A DNA stretch of 43,651 bases from Dietzia timorensis. GTDB lineage: Bacteria > Actinomycetota > Actinomycetes > Mycobacteriales > Mycobacteriaceae. The stretch lies in the NCBI RefSeq assembly GCF_020742175.1, contig NZ_DYXM01000037.1, positions 1 through 43,651 of the forward strand, written 5' to 3'. Under the pieces are notes generated by a model. It saw only the letters and a list, made by a program, of their open reading frames with translations. It was not told the origin of the DNA and did no database searches. The position numbers were made by a program, and so were the translations under genes. Numbering within the stretch: position 1 is the first letter of the stretch; each line of letters starts with the position of its first letter. Shown piece by piece: positions 1 to 8,859 of this stretch.

Positions 1-984
1 GGTGACGATTCCGGCGGTGCCGCCGTACTCGTCGACGACGACCGCCATTTCCCATTCCGATTCGCGCAGTACGCGCATGAGCGGGTCGAGAGTCATCGAC
101 TCGGAGACGATGGGGACCTGGCGGGCGAGCGATTCCACGGAGGTGTTCTCGCGCGCGGACGGATCGAGTTCGAGCGCCTGGCGGTAGTGCACGATGCCGC
201 GGATGTCGTCGACGTCGTCGCCGATCACGGGGAAGCGGGCGTGGCCGGTCGTCGCGGTCAGGTGCAGCAGCTCGGCCGCGCTGGCCGAGTCGACGAAGGT
301 CACCAAAGGGCGCGGCAGCATGGCGTCGGCCGCTGTGCGGTTGCCGAATTCGAGGGTCTGCGCGACGAGCTGTGCGGTGTGCGAGTCGAGCGCGCCGACG
401 CGGCTCGACCGGTTGACCGAGCTGAGGAGCTCGGCGCCGCTGCGCGTGTTGGGCGGCTCCTCGCTCGGATTGAACCCGAATGCCCGCAGCACGGCGTTGG
501 CGGTCGAGTTGAGCAGCCACACGAGCCAGCCGAAGGTCCACATGAAGATCGCCTGCGGGATCACCGAGACCCGTACGACCTTCATCGATGCGGCCAGTGC
601 CCAGTTCTTCGGGATGAGCTCGCCGAACACCATCTGGGTGAACGTGGCGATGATGAATGCCGCGGTGGTGGCGATACCGACCGACGCGGCGCGCGGCACG
701 CCGGTCCAGCCGAGGAATTCGGTGAGAAGCGCGCCGATGCCCGGGCTCGCGATGAAGCCGGCGATGAGGCTCGTGACGGTGATGCCGAGCTGCGCGCCGG
801 ACAGGTTGGTCGAGGTCTTCTTGAGCGAACGCTCGGCGACGAGAGCGATCCTGTCGCCCTCGGCGGCGGCGGACCGGACGGCCTCGCGGTCAACCGTGAG
901 GAAGGAGAATTCCACCGCGACGAAGAGCGCGTTGGCCGCGACCAGGAGAAGAAATGCCAGGAGCAGAATCCAGGCAGTAAGCAA
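1..984 (-). CDS. CNNM/DUF21 hemolysin-family membrane protein, C-terminus cut off
   Basis: The reading frame is open from base 984 to the window edge (328 codons), so the protein is partial. It starts with a long hydrophobic segment (LLTAWILLLAFLLLVAANA), followed by the CNNM/DUF21 pattern: an ALFVAVEFSFLTVDR stretch, a GITVTSLIAGF helix and FGELIPKNWALA. About residue 200 onward resembles paired CBS domains (FVDSASAAELLHLTATTG; VVDEYGGTAGIVT at the cut). Family members are TlyC/YfjD/CorC-like membrane proteins linked to magnesium or cobalt handling; the hemolysin label is historical. The start is TTG at 984, about six bases after AGAAAGG; no ATG fits. It is divergent from dapA. The missing end probably carries the rest of the CBS pair and a CorC_HlyC domain. 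The family call is firm; the transported ion is unknown. Confidence 0.9.
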   Translation of the reverse strand, partial: MLTAWILLLAFLLLVAANALFVAVEFSFLTVDREAVRSAAAEGDRIALVAERSLKKTSTNLSGAQLGITVTSLIAGFIASPGIGALLTEFLGWTGVPRAASVGIATTAAFIIATFTQMVFGELIPKNWALAASMKVVRVSVIPQAIFMWTFGWLVWLLNSTANAVLRAFGFNPSEEPPNTRSGAELLSSVNRSSRVGALDSHTAQLVAQTLEFGNRTAADAMLPRPLVTFVDSASAAELLHLTATTGHARFPVIGDDVDDIRGIVHYRQALELDPSARENTSVESLARQVPIVSESMTLDPLMRVLRESEWEMAVVVDEYGGTAGIVT

Positions 985-1160
985 AATGGGCCTTTCTCGC
1001 GACGTGCGAAAATGAAAGCGCTGCACCGGTTGCGCGCGCGTGCGGGATGAAGTTGTAAGAATTCTTTATAGCAGATTTACTTATTCGGCGTCGTCGTCGC
1101 AATCGCGTCGGGAAGGCTATAGTGCCAGGAAGACGGCGTTTACAGGAGAAGGTGAGAAGC

Positions 1161-2048
1161 TTGAGTCAGAATCCCTTTGGTCGCGTTGTTACCGCGATGG
1201 TGACCCCGATGCACGACGACGGGTCGATCGATTTCGATTCGCTCACCAAGCTCGCGCGTCACCTCGCGGACAACGGACACGACGGATTGCTGGTCAACGG
1301 CACGACCGGCGAGTCGGCGACCACCACCGACGAAGAGGACTACGACTGCGTCGAGGCCGTAGTCAAGGCCGTCGGCGACAGGGTCAAGGTCATGGCCGGC
1401 TGCGGCACGAACGACACCGAGCACTCCGCCCGCGCGGCGCGCGAGATGGCCGCCCGCGGGGCGCACAGCCTTCTCGTCGTCACGCCGTATTACAACAAGC
1501 CGACCCAGGCCGGGATCGTCGAACACTTCCGCCAGATCGCGGAGGCGGGCGGCGGCCTGCCTGTCATGGCCTACGACATCCCGGGGCGCACCGGGACCGC
1601 GCTCACCTCAGACACGATCCGCGAGCTCGCGAAGATCGACGCGGTCAAGGCCGTCAAGGATGCCAAGGGGGACCTGTTCGAGGCGACCCGGCTGCAGTCG
1701 GAGACGGACCTGATGTGGTTCTCCGGCGAGGACGAGCTCAACCTCGCGCACCTCGCGCAGGGCGCATCCGGCGTGGTGTCGGTTGTCGGCCACCTGGCCG
1801 GAAACCAGTACCGCGAGATGATCGACGCCATCGACGCCGGCAACCTGTCCCAGGCGCGCGACATCCACCGCCGGCTCGTACCGCTGGTCGATGCCATCAT
1901 GCACACCTCGCAGGGCGCGATCCAGGTCAAGGCGGCGCTGAAGATGCAGGGCGTCATCGCCTCTGACTATCTGCGCATGCCCCTGCTGCAGGGCCCGCAG
2001 TCCCATCGAGACAGGATCGCGGCGGCGCTGGAGGCGACCGGGCTATGA
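1161..2048 (+). CDS. dapA: 4-hydroxy-tetrahydrodipicolinate synthase
   Basis: DapA condenses pyruvate with L-aspartate-4-semialdehyde, the first committed step to diaminopimelate and lysine, in the cytosol. The 295-residue product is a full-length TIM-barrel aldolase of the NAL/DapA family. Visible motifs are the pyruvate-binding GTTGE at about 47-51, VTPYYNKP with the active-site tyrosine at about 110-111, and the Schiff-base lysine (about 166) in AVKDAKGD. TTG at 1161 is preferred because AAGGTGAG lies five bases upstream. GTG at 1152 and a longer frame from 1122 are possible, but the ribosome site would then be badly spaced. The stop overlaps the next start (ATGA), which suggests translational coupling. 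Further along the window ectB uses the same semialdehyde, so lysine/peptidoglycan and ectoine synthesis would compete for it. Confidence 0.95.
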   Translation: MSQNPFGRVVTAMVTPMHDDGSIDFDSLTKLARHLADNGHDGLLVNGTTGESATTTDEEDYDCVEAVVKAVGDRVKVMAGCGTNDTEHSARAAREMAARGAHSLLVVTPYYNKPTQAGIVEHFRQIAEAGGGLPVMAYDIPGRTGTALTSDTIRELAKIDAVKAVKDAKGDLFEATRLQSETDLMWFSGEDELNLAHLAQGASGVVSVVGHLAGNQYREMIDAIDAGNLSQARDIHRRLVPLVDAIMHTSQGAIQVKAALKMQGVIASDYLRMPLLQGPQSHRDRIAAALEATGL

Positions 2049-2530
2049 CGGATAGTCGCGGGCTCCGCTCATACAACGGTCATCGGCTGGTTCTGGCCGG
2101 GAGCGGAGTACTGACCCGCGACTCCCGCTTCGGATTCAACGTCGACGCCGAAGGGGTAGCCGGCACGCGCTGGACGTTCCGCTGCGCATACCGCGGGCGT
2201 CGCCTGTACCTCGCCTACGACAAATACGGGCAGGTCGTCGGCGAGTTCTCCAGGCCGCTGGTGCTGGGGCGGCCCAGCGCGCTCATCTGGTACGACACCG
2301 AGTTCACCTTCAAGCCGTCCTCGTTGCTGCGAAAGGATTGGACGCTGTATGACGGCGGAGGAACCGAAATCCTCTCCGTCCACGCGCATTCGATGATCGG
2401 CAAGCACAAGGTGTCGCTGAAGCGCACGGATGCGCCCGCCGGCGCGCAGTACCCGAACGGTCTCGAGCTCTACTGTGCCTGGCTGGCGACACGCTTCTCC
2501 CTCGAGCGCATTCGCCTCGCCGGCGCGTAG
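2045..2530 (+). CDS. Conserved-looking protein of unknown function (possible LURP-one/tubby-like fold)
   Basis: A 161-residue protein without signal peptide or membrane segment. It starts within the dapA stop codon (ATGA), so the two are probably co-translated. The composition suggests mostly beta strands: alternating aromatic and basic residues such as WTFRCAYRGRRLYLAYDKYG, then VVGEFSRPL and KDWTLYDGGGTEILSVHAHS. This strand-turn rhythm loosely resembles LURP-one-related/tubby-C-like proteins, but I see no diagnostic motif, so that is only a guess. The C-terminus (YCAWLATRFSLERIRLAGA) could be an amphipathic helix. The gene stops 13 bases before the convergent ndh stop. Codon use matches its neighbours, so it is probably a real gene. 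No function is claimed. Confidence 0.7.
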   Translation: MTDSRGLRSYNGHRLVLAGSGVLTRDSRFGFNVDAEGVAGTRWTFRCAYRGRRLYLAYDKYGQVVGEFSRPLVLGRPSALIWYDTEFTFKPSSLLRKDWTLYDGGGTEILSVHAHSMIGKHKVSLKRTDAPAGAQYPNGLELYCAWLATRFSLERIRLAGA

Positions 2531-2543
2531 GCGGCCGGCGGCG

Positions 2544-3926
2544 CTACTGCACCTCGCCGAGACGCTTCTTCTCCTGCACGGCCTCGCGCCCGCGCAGCAT
2601 CTGGTTCGTGATCGCCATGAGCGGTCTCGATTTGCCGAACAACTGGAAGGCCCACGAGGCTGCGACGAGGAAGCGGTTCGAGAATCCGACGAGCCCCATG
2701 AGGTGCACCCACAGCCACATCGCCCACCCGATGAACCCGTAGACGCGGACCTTGCCGAACAGGTCGGCCACCGCGGAATACTTCGCGACGGTCGCCATCG
2801 AACCGAGATCCTTGTAGACGAACGGCTCCCTTTCGGACACGGCTTCCTCGCCGTCAAGAAGCGCTACGATGCGCCTGCCCGCATATTCGCCGCCCTGGAT
2901 GGCGCCCTGTGCGAGGCCTGGGACGCCCTCGACCGCCGCCATGTCGCCTACGCAGAAGACCTCGGGATGGCCGGGAAGGGTGAGATCGGGTTGCACGTGC
3001 ACGCGACCGGCGCGATCGACCTCGGCGCCCGAGGCCTCGGCGACGTGCCGGGCCAGCGGGGAAGCCTCGACGCCCGCGCCCCACACCTTGCAGGACGCGG
3101 GGATTCGGCGGGTCTCGCCGGTCTTCTTCGCCTTGACGGTGACCCCGTGGCGGTCGATGTCGACCACGCGCGTTTCGGATAGGACTTCGACGCCGAGCTT
3201 GTTCAGCGTCTTGTGGGCGTGCGTGCCCAGTTGTGGGCCGAAGGAGGAGAGAACCTCCTTGCCCGAGTCGACGAGGATCACGCGCGCGTCGGCGGGGTTG
3301 ATGTTGCGGTAGGCACCGACGAACGTCTCGTTCGCGAGCTCGCCGATCTGCCCGGCCATCTCCACTCCGGTCGGACCGCCGCCAACGACCACAAAAGTGA
3401 GCAGGCGCCGCCGCTCCACGGGATCGATGCAGGTCTCGGCTCGTTCGAACGCGTTGACGATGCGGCTGCGGATCTCAAGGGCGTGGTCGATGGTCTTGAG
3501 CCCGGGGGCGAACTGCGCGAAGTGCTCGTTTCCGAAATACGACTGATTGGCGCCGGCGGCGATGATGAGCGAATCGTAGGACAGCGGGATCTGGATGCTG
3601 CCGCCGTCGATGCCGGGAGAGTCGAGCATGAGCGACCGCGACTCGAGGTCGATGTGGGTCACCACGCCGAGTAGGGGACGCGCGTTCTTCTGCTTTTCCA
3701 GCACCATCCGCGTGAGCGGGGCGATCTGCCCGACCGAGAGCATGCCCGTGGCCACCTGGTAGAGCAGCGGCTGGAACAGGTGGTAGCCCACGGCGGACAC
3801 CATCGTCACGTCGACATCGGCATCGGCGAGGGACTGCACCGCGGACAGCCCGCCGAAACCGGAGCCCACGACAACCACATGGTGCCTACCTGTGGGGGCA
3901 TTCGAATGAGGGGAATCCGTGGGCAT
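2544..3926 (-). CDS. ndh: Type II NADH:quinone dehydrogenase
   Basis: NDH-2 oxidises cytosolic NADH and passes electrons to menaquinone at the inner face of the membrane without pumping protons. The 460-residue protein has the N-terminal FAD-binding GSGFGG (residues 21-26), the second nucleotide-binding motif VVVGGGPTGVEMAGQ (about 173-187), and the late flavin motif VFCVGDMAAVEG. A C-terminal hydrophobic stretch (YGFIGWAMWLWVHLMGLVGF) is the usual membrane anchor. ATG at 3926 follows AGAAGGA with good spacing. The frame remains open upstream to 4868, but that extension overlaps the divergent DUF1906 gene and is an antisense artefact. The gene shares a 219-bp divergent promoter region with that gene and is monocistronic. 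Confidence 0.95.
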   Translation of the reverse strand: MPTDSPHSNAPTGRHHVVVVGSGFGGLSAVQSLADADVDVTMVSAVGYHLFQPLLYQVATGMLSVGQIAPLTRMVLEKQKNARPLLGVVTHIDLESRSLMLDSPGIDGGSIQIPLSYDSLIIAAGANQSYFGNEHFAQFAPGLKTIDHALEIRSRIVNAFERAETCIDPVERRRLLTFVVVGGGPTGVEMAGQIGELANETFVGAYRNINPADARVILVDSGKEVLSSFGPQLGTHAHKTLNKLGVEVLSETRVVDIDRHGVTVKAKKTGETRRIPASCKVWGAGVEASPLARHVAEASGAEVDRAGRVHVQPDLTLPGHPEVFCVGDMAAVEGVPGLAQGAIQGGEYAGRRIVALLDGEEAVSEREPFVYKDLGSMATVAKYSAVADLFGKVRVYGFIGWAMWLWVHLMGLVGFSNRFLVAASWAFQLFGKSRPLMAITNQMLRGREAVQEKKRLGEVQ

Positions 3927-4145
3927 CGGTCCTTCTTTCGCGCCTGGGGGCTTGTCGGTCGCACGTGATGTTACTGGCGAGAGCCTTACGGCGTGCGCCA
4001 AGCCGGTCATATCGAGGGGTTCGGCCTGCATACGACTAAAGTTCTCACCGCTGCCATGCTGCATTCGAGTCCCACTTGTGACACAATCGTTACGTTCACT
4101 GGCGCGCGTGGATGCGCGCACGGCTAAATCACTTACGGAGTACGC

Positions 4146-5012
4146 ATGAGCCTGGATCGCCGATCCTTCCTTCGCCGCACGGGCATCGGGGCCGCAGCAG
4201 CGGGCGCCGTCGCCGCGGGCCTGGCACCGTCCGCCAACGCGCAGTCCTCGGTTCCGGGCCTGCCGGAGCTGTCCGGACTGCTTCCGGGCGGCGGCCCCAT
4301 CACCAATGCAGGGTCGAGCCCGCAGCTCGGCACGATCATCGACTACTCGGGTGGCATCCCGTCCGCCGGTGCCGTGCGCGGTGCGGGCCACATGGGCGCC
4401 ATCCGCTACTGCTCGAACCGCCGTCCCGGCGCCGAGTGGATGGTGGGCAAGCCGCTCGGCCGCCCCGAGGCGGATGATTTCCGCGCCAACGGCCTGACGG
4501 TGACGTCGTGCTACCAGTTCGGCAAGGACGCCACCGCCGACTGGCGCGGCGGCGAAGGCGCAGCCAACCACCACGCTCCCATCGGCATCGGCATCCACTA
4601 CGGCGCAGGCGGACCCGCCGGCGCCGCGATGTACGTCGCCATCGACGACAACCCGAGCCGCGGAGACTTCGACAACCTCATCGCTCCGTACCTGCGCCGC
4701 TGGGACCAGCTGCTGCGCGGCGCCGGCCTCGTGCTCGGCGTGTACTGCAACGCCCCGACGATCGACTGGTGCCGTGGGCAGAACCTCGGCACCTACTACT
4801 GGCAGCATGGCTGGGGCTCCAACGGCATCATCCACCCGCTCGCCACGATGTACCAGATCCCGGGCCACAACCCGAGCATCGGCGGGGTCCCCTCCGACGT
4901 CAACCGCGTGTACTCGGTCAACTACGGCCAGTGGGGCACCAGCGGCGGCTTCTCCCTCCCGCCGCTGCCGGAGCTTCCGCAGATGCCGGACCTGGGATCT
5001 GTCCAGGGATAA
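4146..5012 (+). CDS. Tat-exported DUF1906 (Rv2525c-like glycoside hydrolase-like) protein
   Basis: A 288-residue exported protein. The N-terminus carries a twin-arginine signal (RRSFLRRTGIG), a hydrophobic alanine-rich core and an ANA-type cleavage site near residue 32. The mature part is a DUF1906 domain: IIDYSGGIPSAGAVRGAG at its start, IRYCSNRRPGAEWM, a YVAIDDNPS strand and VLGVYCNAPTIDWC, as expected of a TIM-barrel glycosidase-like fold. The mycobacterial relative Rv2525c is Tat-secreted and linked to envelope integrity; its substrate is not settled. The start follows ACGGAG by about five bases. The next gene downstream on the same strand encodes a mycolyltransferase 92 bp away, which supports an envelope role. 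The domain call is strong; catalytic activity is inferred. Confidence 0.9.
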   Translation: MSLDRRSFLRRTGIGAAAAGAVAAGLAPSANAQSSVPGLPELSGLLPGGGPITNAGSSPQLGTIIDYSGGIPSAGAVRGAGHMGAIRYCSNRRPGAEWMVGKPLGRPEADDFRANGLTVTSCYQFGKDATADWRGGEGAANHHAPIGIGIHYGAGGPAGAAMYVAIDDNPSRGDFDNLIAPYLRRWDQLLRGAGLVLGVYCNAPTIDWCRGQNLGTYYWQHGWGSNGIIHPLATMYQIPGHNPSIGGVPSDVNRVYSVNYGQWGTSGGFSLPPLPELPQMPDLGSVQG

Positions 5013-5104
5013 TTCCAGGGATAGTTAAAGTGCCATAAGATACTGCGCAGCCGCTTCTTCGTTTGACGACCTAAGGGTCGGGCGGCCGAGCGAGGAGTAT
5101 CTCT

Positions 5105-6388
5105 ATGGCGCACCGCCCGTCGACCATTCTTCGCGCACTCACGTGCGCCGTTGTCGCCCCGGCGATGGTCTTCACGGCCACACCCGCCGGGGCGCAAGCG
5201 TCTGATTCGCTCGACCAGCTCCAGGGCTCGCTGTCGGGCGAGGACGGGCTCACCGCCTCGGTGTCGGATTCGCTCGGTTCGGCGGGGCCGGACACCTCGA
5301 CCCAGATCCTCGGCTCCTCGGGCCACCCTCTGTTCGCAGGCTCCACCGTCATCGGCTCGATCGCCGCGGTCGGTATCTCCCCGGCGATCCTCGGCCCGGA
5401 GGCCGGGAAAATGCCCGAATCTGACCCCTCCCTCGCGGACGACGATATCCACGTGATCCGGAAGATCGACCGCAACGAGGCGCTCGAGGGCAACTACGGT
5501 GATCCGGCGATCCAGGGCTCCATCGACAAGCTGCGCGGCGACGAGCGATACGAGCAGTGGGAAATCGCCTATGGACCGATGAAGCGCAAGATCAAGGTCG
5601 AGGTGTACCGGGCCGCCGGCGGCGGCGATGCCCCGAATCTCTATCTGCTCGACGGCGTCGGCGCGTCCAACCCGAGCGGCTTCGCCCAGCGGGGCGTTTT
5701 CGAAACGTTCAAGGACTCGGGCGTCAACCTCATCGTCCCGACCCAGGCCCCGGGAACGATGTGGGCGGACTGGGATCAGGAGGACGATGCCCTCGGCATC
5801 AACAAGTGGGAAACCTTTATCACCGAGGATCTTCCACGGGTTCTCGCCGGTGACCAGATCGACCTGAAGCACAGCGGCAAGACCGGCATCGCAGGCGTGT
5901 CCATGGGTGCCTCCGCAGCGATGTCGATGGCGATGCGGCACCCGGATAAATACGACGCGGTCGCCGGAATCTCGGGCTGCTACGAAACCACGGGCCTGGG
6001 AAAGGTCCTCGCCGACTTCACCGTTGCCTCGCGCTCGGGTGATATCGACAACATGTGGGGCGAGTACCCGAACTCGACGTGGGAGGCTCACGACCCCACG
6101 ATCAACTCCGACAAGCTGCGCGGCACGAAGGTGTTCTTCTCCTCCGCCACGGGAGCGGCCGCGCCGAACGAGCTCGCCACCTACGACTTCAACCCGCTGC
6201 ATTACGCCCAGGGGATGTTCCTCGAGCAGGCGGTCAACGTGTGCACCAACCGATTCCATCGAGCTCTCGACCGCGAGGGCGTCGAGCACGATTTCACGCA
6301 GGTCCCGCAGGGCATGCACAACTGGTGGACGTTCGCGGGGCAGATGCCGGCGGCCTGGGAGTCGATTCGCGGGACGCTCGGGGCATAG
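5105..6388 (+). CDS. Secreted mycolyltransferase-type esterase (antigen 85 / Cmt family)
   Basis: A 427-residue secreted alpha/beta hydrolase. A signal peptide ends near ATPAGAQA (about residue 32). The catalytic domain begins after a roughly 120-residue linker, with LYLLDGVGASNPSGF near its start. The nucleophile elbow GVSMGASAA places the serine at 266, and the histidine is at 405 in QGMHNWWTFAGQM. Family members move mycoloyl groups between trehalose monomycolate and trehalose or arabinogalactan in the outer cell wall. The ISGCYET segment after the elbow has the corynebacterial Cmt flavour rather than mycobacterial FbpA-C. GAGGAG lies seven bases before ATG. The long linker is typical of corynomycolyltransferases. 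Donor and acceptor specificity cannot be read from sequence. Confidence 0.88.
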   Translation: MAHRPSTILRALTCAVVAPAMVFTATPAGAQASDSLDQLQGSLSGEDGLTASVSDSLGSAGPDTSTQILGSSGHPLFAGSTVIGSIAAVGISPAILGPEAGKMPESDPSLADDDIHVIRKIDRNEALEGNYGDPAIQGSIDKLRGDERYEQWEIAYGPMKRKIKVEVYRAAGGGDAPNLYLLDGVGASNPSGFAQRGVFETFKDSGVNLIVPTQAPGTMWADWDQEDDALGINKWETFITEDLPRVLAGDQIDLKHSGKTGIAGVSMGASAAMSMAMRHPDKYDAVAGISGCYETTGLGKVLADFTVASRSGDIDNMWGEYPNSTWEAHDPTINSDKLRGTKVFFSSATGAAAPNELATYDFNPLHYAQGMFLEQAVNVCTNRFHRALDREGVEHDFTQVPQGMHNWWTFAGQMPAAWESIRGTLGA

Positions 6389-6410
6389 ATTCACGCTGAT
6401 CTGAAGTATT

Positions 6411-7256
6411 GTGGGCGAAGTGACTAGCACGCATCACGACGCCAACGTCTCTGCATCCGTGTGCACCGCCGACCCGTCGACGGCCACCCGGGTGTGGGAC
6501 CAGCTGTCCGACGACGCCCGCATGTCCCGGGATGAGCCCCTTGTCGCGGGGCTCGTCCTCGACCTGATCGACGGGTGCGACACCTTCGCCGAGTCCCTCT
6601 CGCGCCTGGCCGCGGCGCGGATCGCGACTCCGGAGATCCCCCGCCACGTGCTCACGAAGGAGATCCACGCGGTCCTGAGCGCGCACCCGTCCATCATGGA
6701 CGCCGTCGCGGCGGACCTGCAGGTGTCGTTCGAACGCAACCCCGCGTACCCGAACCACCTCGTGCCCTACCTCTTCGCCAAGGGCTTCCTCGGGTTCCAG
6801 ATCCACCGGGTTGCCCACGAGATGTGGAACGGGGGCCGCGTGATGGCCGCCTCGTTCCTCCAATCGCGGGTGTCCGAGGTGTTCGCCATGGACATCCACC
6901 CGGCGGCGCGAGTCGGGTCCGGAATCCTCGCCGACCACGCCACCGGCATCGTTATCGGCGAGACCGCCGTCATGGGCGATTGCGTGTCGATCCTCCAGGG
7001 GGTCACACTTGGTGGAACAGGCAAGGAAGACGGCGATCGCCACCCCAAGGTGGGCAACGGCGTGCTGCTGTCCGCGGGCAGCAACGTCATCGGCAACATC
7101 TCGATCGGCGACAACGCGAAAGTCGCGGCAGGCTCGGTCGTGTTGTTCGACGTGCCGCCATTCACGACGGTCGCCGGGGTGCCCGCCAAGGTCGTGCGGG
7201 TGGGCGAGCCCGACGTCATTCCTGCCGAGGACATGGACCAGAGCATCGCGAGGTAG
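6411..7256 (+). CDS. cysE: Serine O-acetyltransferase
   Basis: CysE transfers acetyl from acetyl-CoA to L-serine, giving O-acetylserine for cysteine synthesis. The 281-residue product has the long all-helical N-terminal domain of Gram-negative-style SATs, followed by left-handed beta-helix hexapeptide repeats. Active-site features are IHPAARVGSGILADHATG and VIGETAVMGDCVSILQGVTL. The end is TVAGVPAKVVRVGEP. The start is GTG 6411 or GTG 6420; neither has a clear ribosome site, and the longer form is given. The N-terminal domain is longer than in the short CysE type found in many Firmicutes. The aldo/keto reductase follows four bases after the stop, so the two form an operon. No CysK gene is adjacent, which is unusual because cysK and cysE are often paired. 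Confidence 0.92.
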   Translation: MGEVTSTHHDANVSASVCTADPSTATRVWDQLSDDARMSRDEPLVAGLVLDLIDGCDTFAESLSRLAAARIATPEIPRHVLTKEIHAVLSAHPSIMDAVAADLQVSFERNPAYPNHLVPYLFAKGFLGFQIHRVAHEMWNGGRVMAASFLQSRVSEVFAMDIHPAARVGSGILADHATGIVIGETAVMGDCVSILQGVTLGGTGKEDGDRHPKVGNGVLLSAGSNVIGNISIGDNAKVAAGSVVLFDVPPFTTVAGVPAKVVRVGEPDVIPAEDMDQSIAR

Positions 7257-7260
7257 GCGA

Positions 7261-8124
7261 ATGGCTACGAAGACGACCACGCTGCGCTCGGGCGCGCAGA
7301 TGCCCATGCTCGGGCTCGGCACGTACAGGCTCGGCGCCGATGGGTCCGACACTCTCGGCGCCGACCGTGCCGCGCTCGAGACGGCGCTGGACCTGGGGTA
7401 CCGCCATATCGATACGGCCACCGCATACCATAATGAGGCGTTCATCGGCGAGGTGTTGGGTTCGTCCGGGATCGATCGCGCGGAGCTGTTCCTCACGTCC
7501 AAGCTGCGCAATGCCGACCATGCCGAGGGCGAGTGGCGCGGCGCTCTGGAGCGCTCCCTCGATGCGCTGCGCACCGATTACCTCGACCTGTACATGATCC
7601 ACTGGCCGCTGCCGGAGCACGACCGCTATCTCGACGCCTTTGCCAAGCTCGCCAGGGCGCGGGACGAAGGGCTTATTCGTGACGTCGGAGTGGCGAATTT
7701 CCTCACCCCGCACCTTGATCGCCTCGTGTCCGAAACCGGGGAGGCGCCGGCCGTCGATCAGATCGAGTTCCACCCCTCGTGGCACAACCCGGACACGTTC
7801 GCCCGCTGCGCGGAGCTGGGCGTGGTCGTGGAGGCGTACTCGCCGCTGTCGCGGGGCGCGGATTTCGACGCCGAGCCGGTGGCCGCGGCGGCTGCCGCGC
7901 ACGGAGTACCCGCCTCACAGGTGGTACTCGCATGGGCGCTGCAACAGGGCGTTTCGGTGATTCCGAAGTCCGCGAACCCCGCGCGGCTCGCGGAGAACTT
8001 CGCGGTCGCCGATGCCGAGCCGCCCTTCGAACTCACCGCCGAGGAGATCGCAGCGATCTCCTCGCTGGAGGGCGGGAACCAGATCGGGCACGATCCGCAC
8101 ACCTACGCCGGAATGCAGCGCTAG
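7261..8124 (+). CDS. Aldo/keto reductase (2,5-diketo-D-gluconate reductase type)
   Basis: A 287-residue NADPH-dependent cytosolic reductase. The catalytic tetrad is complete: Asp51 and Tyr56 in HIDTATAYHNE, Lys81 in LTSKL and His114 in MIHWP. The cofactor end is seen in VSVIPKSANPARLAENF. The order and spacing match the AKR5 group of prokaryotic reductases. The real carbonyl substrate is not predictable; these enzymes often reduce methylglyoxal or other small aldehydes. ATG 7261 is preceded by GAGGTAGGCGA, which overlaps the cysE stop, so expression is coupled to cysE. A strong bidirectional terminator stands 51 bases after the stop. Confidence 0.93.
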   Translation: MATKTTTLRSGAQMPMLGLGTYRLGADGSDTLGADRAALETALDLGYRHIDTATAYHNEAFIGEVLGSSGIDRAELFLTSKLRNADHAEGEWRGALERSLDALRTDYLDLYMIHWPLPEHDRYLDAFAKLARARDEGLIRDVGVANFLTPHLDRLVSETGEAPAVDQIEFHPSWHNPDTFARCAELGVVVEAYSPLSRGADFDAEPVAAAAAAHGVPASQVVLAWALQQGVSVIPKSANPARLAENFAVADAEPPFELTAEEIAAISSLEGGNQIGHDPHTYAGMQR

Positions 8125-8175
8125 GGTCCTACACGGCGCCCGGCAAGGTGCGCGCGGCAAACGTCGATAGACACG

Positions 8176-8208
8176 AAAAAGCGGCCCACCGCCGGTGGGC
8201 CGCTTTTT
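8176..8208. terminator. Bidirectional intrinsic terminator between aldo/keto reductase and tpx
   Basis: Perfect 15-base arms (8176-8190 and 8194-8208) close on a three-base loop. The outer five bases are A on the left and T on the right, so either strand gives a GC-rich stem followed by five U. It lies between two convergent genes and can stop transcription from both. Confidence 0.95.
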
Positions 8209-8222
8209 GGGTATCGAGCGCG

Positions 8223-8720
8223 CTATCCCAGCGCGGCGATTGCCGAATCGTAGTCCGGCTCCTCGGTGATCTCTGGAACGAGCTGGTTGTGGATGACCGT
8301 GCCGTCTTCGTCGTAGACCACGACGGCGCGGGCGTTGAGGCCGGCCATCGGACCGTCGACGAGCGAGGTGCCGTAGTCGGTGCCGAACGACGAGCGGAAC
8401 GTCGAGCCCGTGCGCACGTTCTCGATGCCCTCGGCGCCGCAGAAGCGCGCAGCGGCGAACGGCAGGTCCGCGGAGACGCAGACAACCTCGGTGTTATCGA
8501 GGCCGGCGGCGAGCTCGTTGAACTTGCGGACCGATGCCGCGCAGACGCCGGTGTCCACCGACGGGAAGATGTTGAGCACGACGCGCTTGCCGGAAAGGTC
8601 CGAGCTCGACAGAACCGACAAGTCGGAGCCCACGAGTTCGAAAGCGGGAGCGGCTGTTCCGGTGGCCGGAAGGTCGCCTGCGGTGTTGACGGTATTGCCC
8701 TTGAGTGCAGTAGTAGCCAT
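8223..8720 (-). CDS. tpx: Thiol peroxidase (atypical 2-Cys peroxiredoxin)
   Basis: Tpx reduces hydrogen peroxide and organic, especially lipid, hydroperoxides in the cytosol using thioredoxin. The 165-residue protein is of normal length. The peroxidatic cysteine is Cys60 in FPSVDTGVCAASVRKF and the resolving cysteine is Cys94 in ARFCGAEG. This spacing is the hallmark of the Tpx class. The start at 8720 gives MATTALKGNTV, a usual Tpx N-terminus. It is a single gene convergent with the aldo/keto reductase. The upstream 197 bases are shared with the divergent DUF218 gene and contain a GTCACA tandem repeat nearer the latter. Confidence 0.96.
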   Translation of the reverse strand: MATTALKGNTVNTAGDLPATGTAAPAFELVGSDLSVLSSSDLSGKRVVLNIFPSVDTGVCAASVRKFNELAAGLDNTEVVCVSADLPFAAARFCGAEGIENVRTGSTFRSSFGTDYGTSLVDGPMAGLNARAVVVYDEDGTVIHNQLVPEITEEPDYDSAIAALG

Positions 8721-8859
8721 GCCTTCGTTTTACCCGAAACAAGGGGAGCGTGTCGCAACTCACCCACGAAATATTAAGAATCGGCGACAAGTTGGTCACA
8801 AAACGATTGGCATTGGCGATGTAACCAGGTAGCGTGGCGCACGCGTACAGACAACTCTA

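Noticed and set aside
4076..4098. Third MtrA-like element upstream of the DUF1906 gene
   Set aside because: GTAAC and GTCAC motifs occur on the minus strand but are not in 9-bp register; too weak to list.
4922..6430. 502-codon open frame antisense to the mycolyltransferase
   Set aside because: It is the mirror of a clear gene in GC-rich DNA, with Arg/Asp/Val-biased composition, no family features and no ribosome site.
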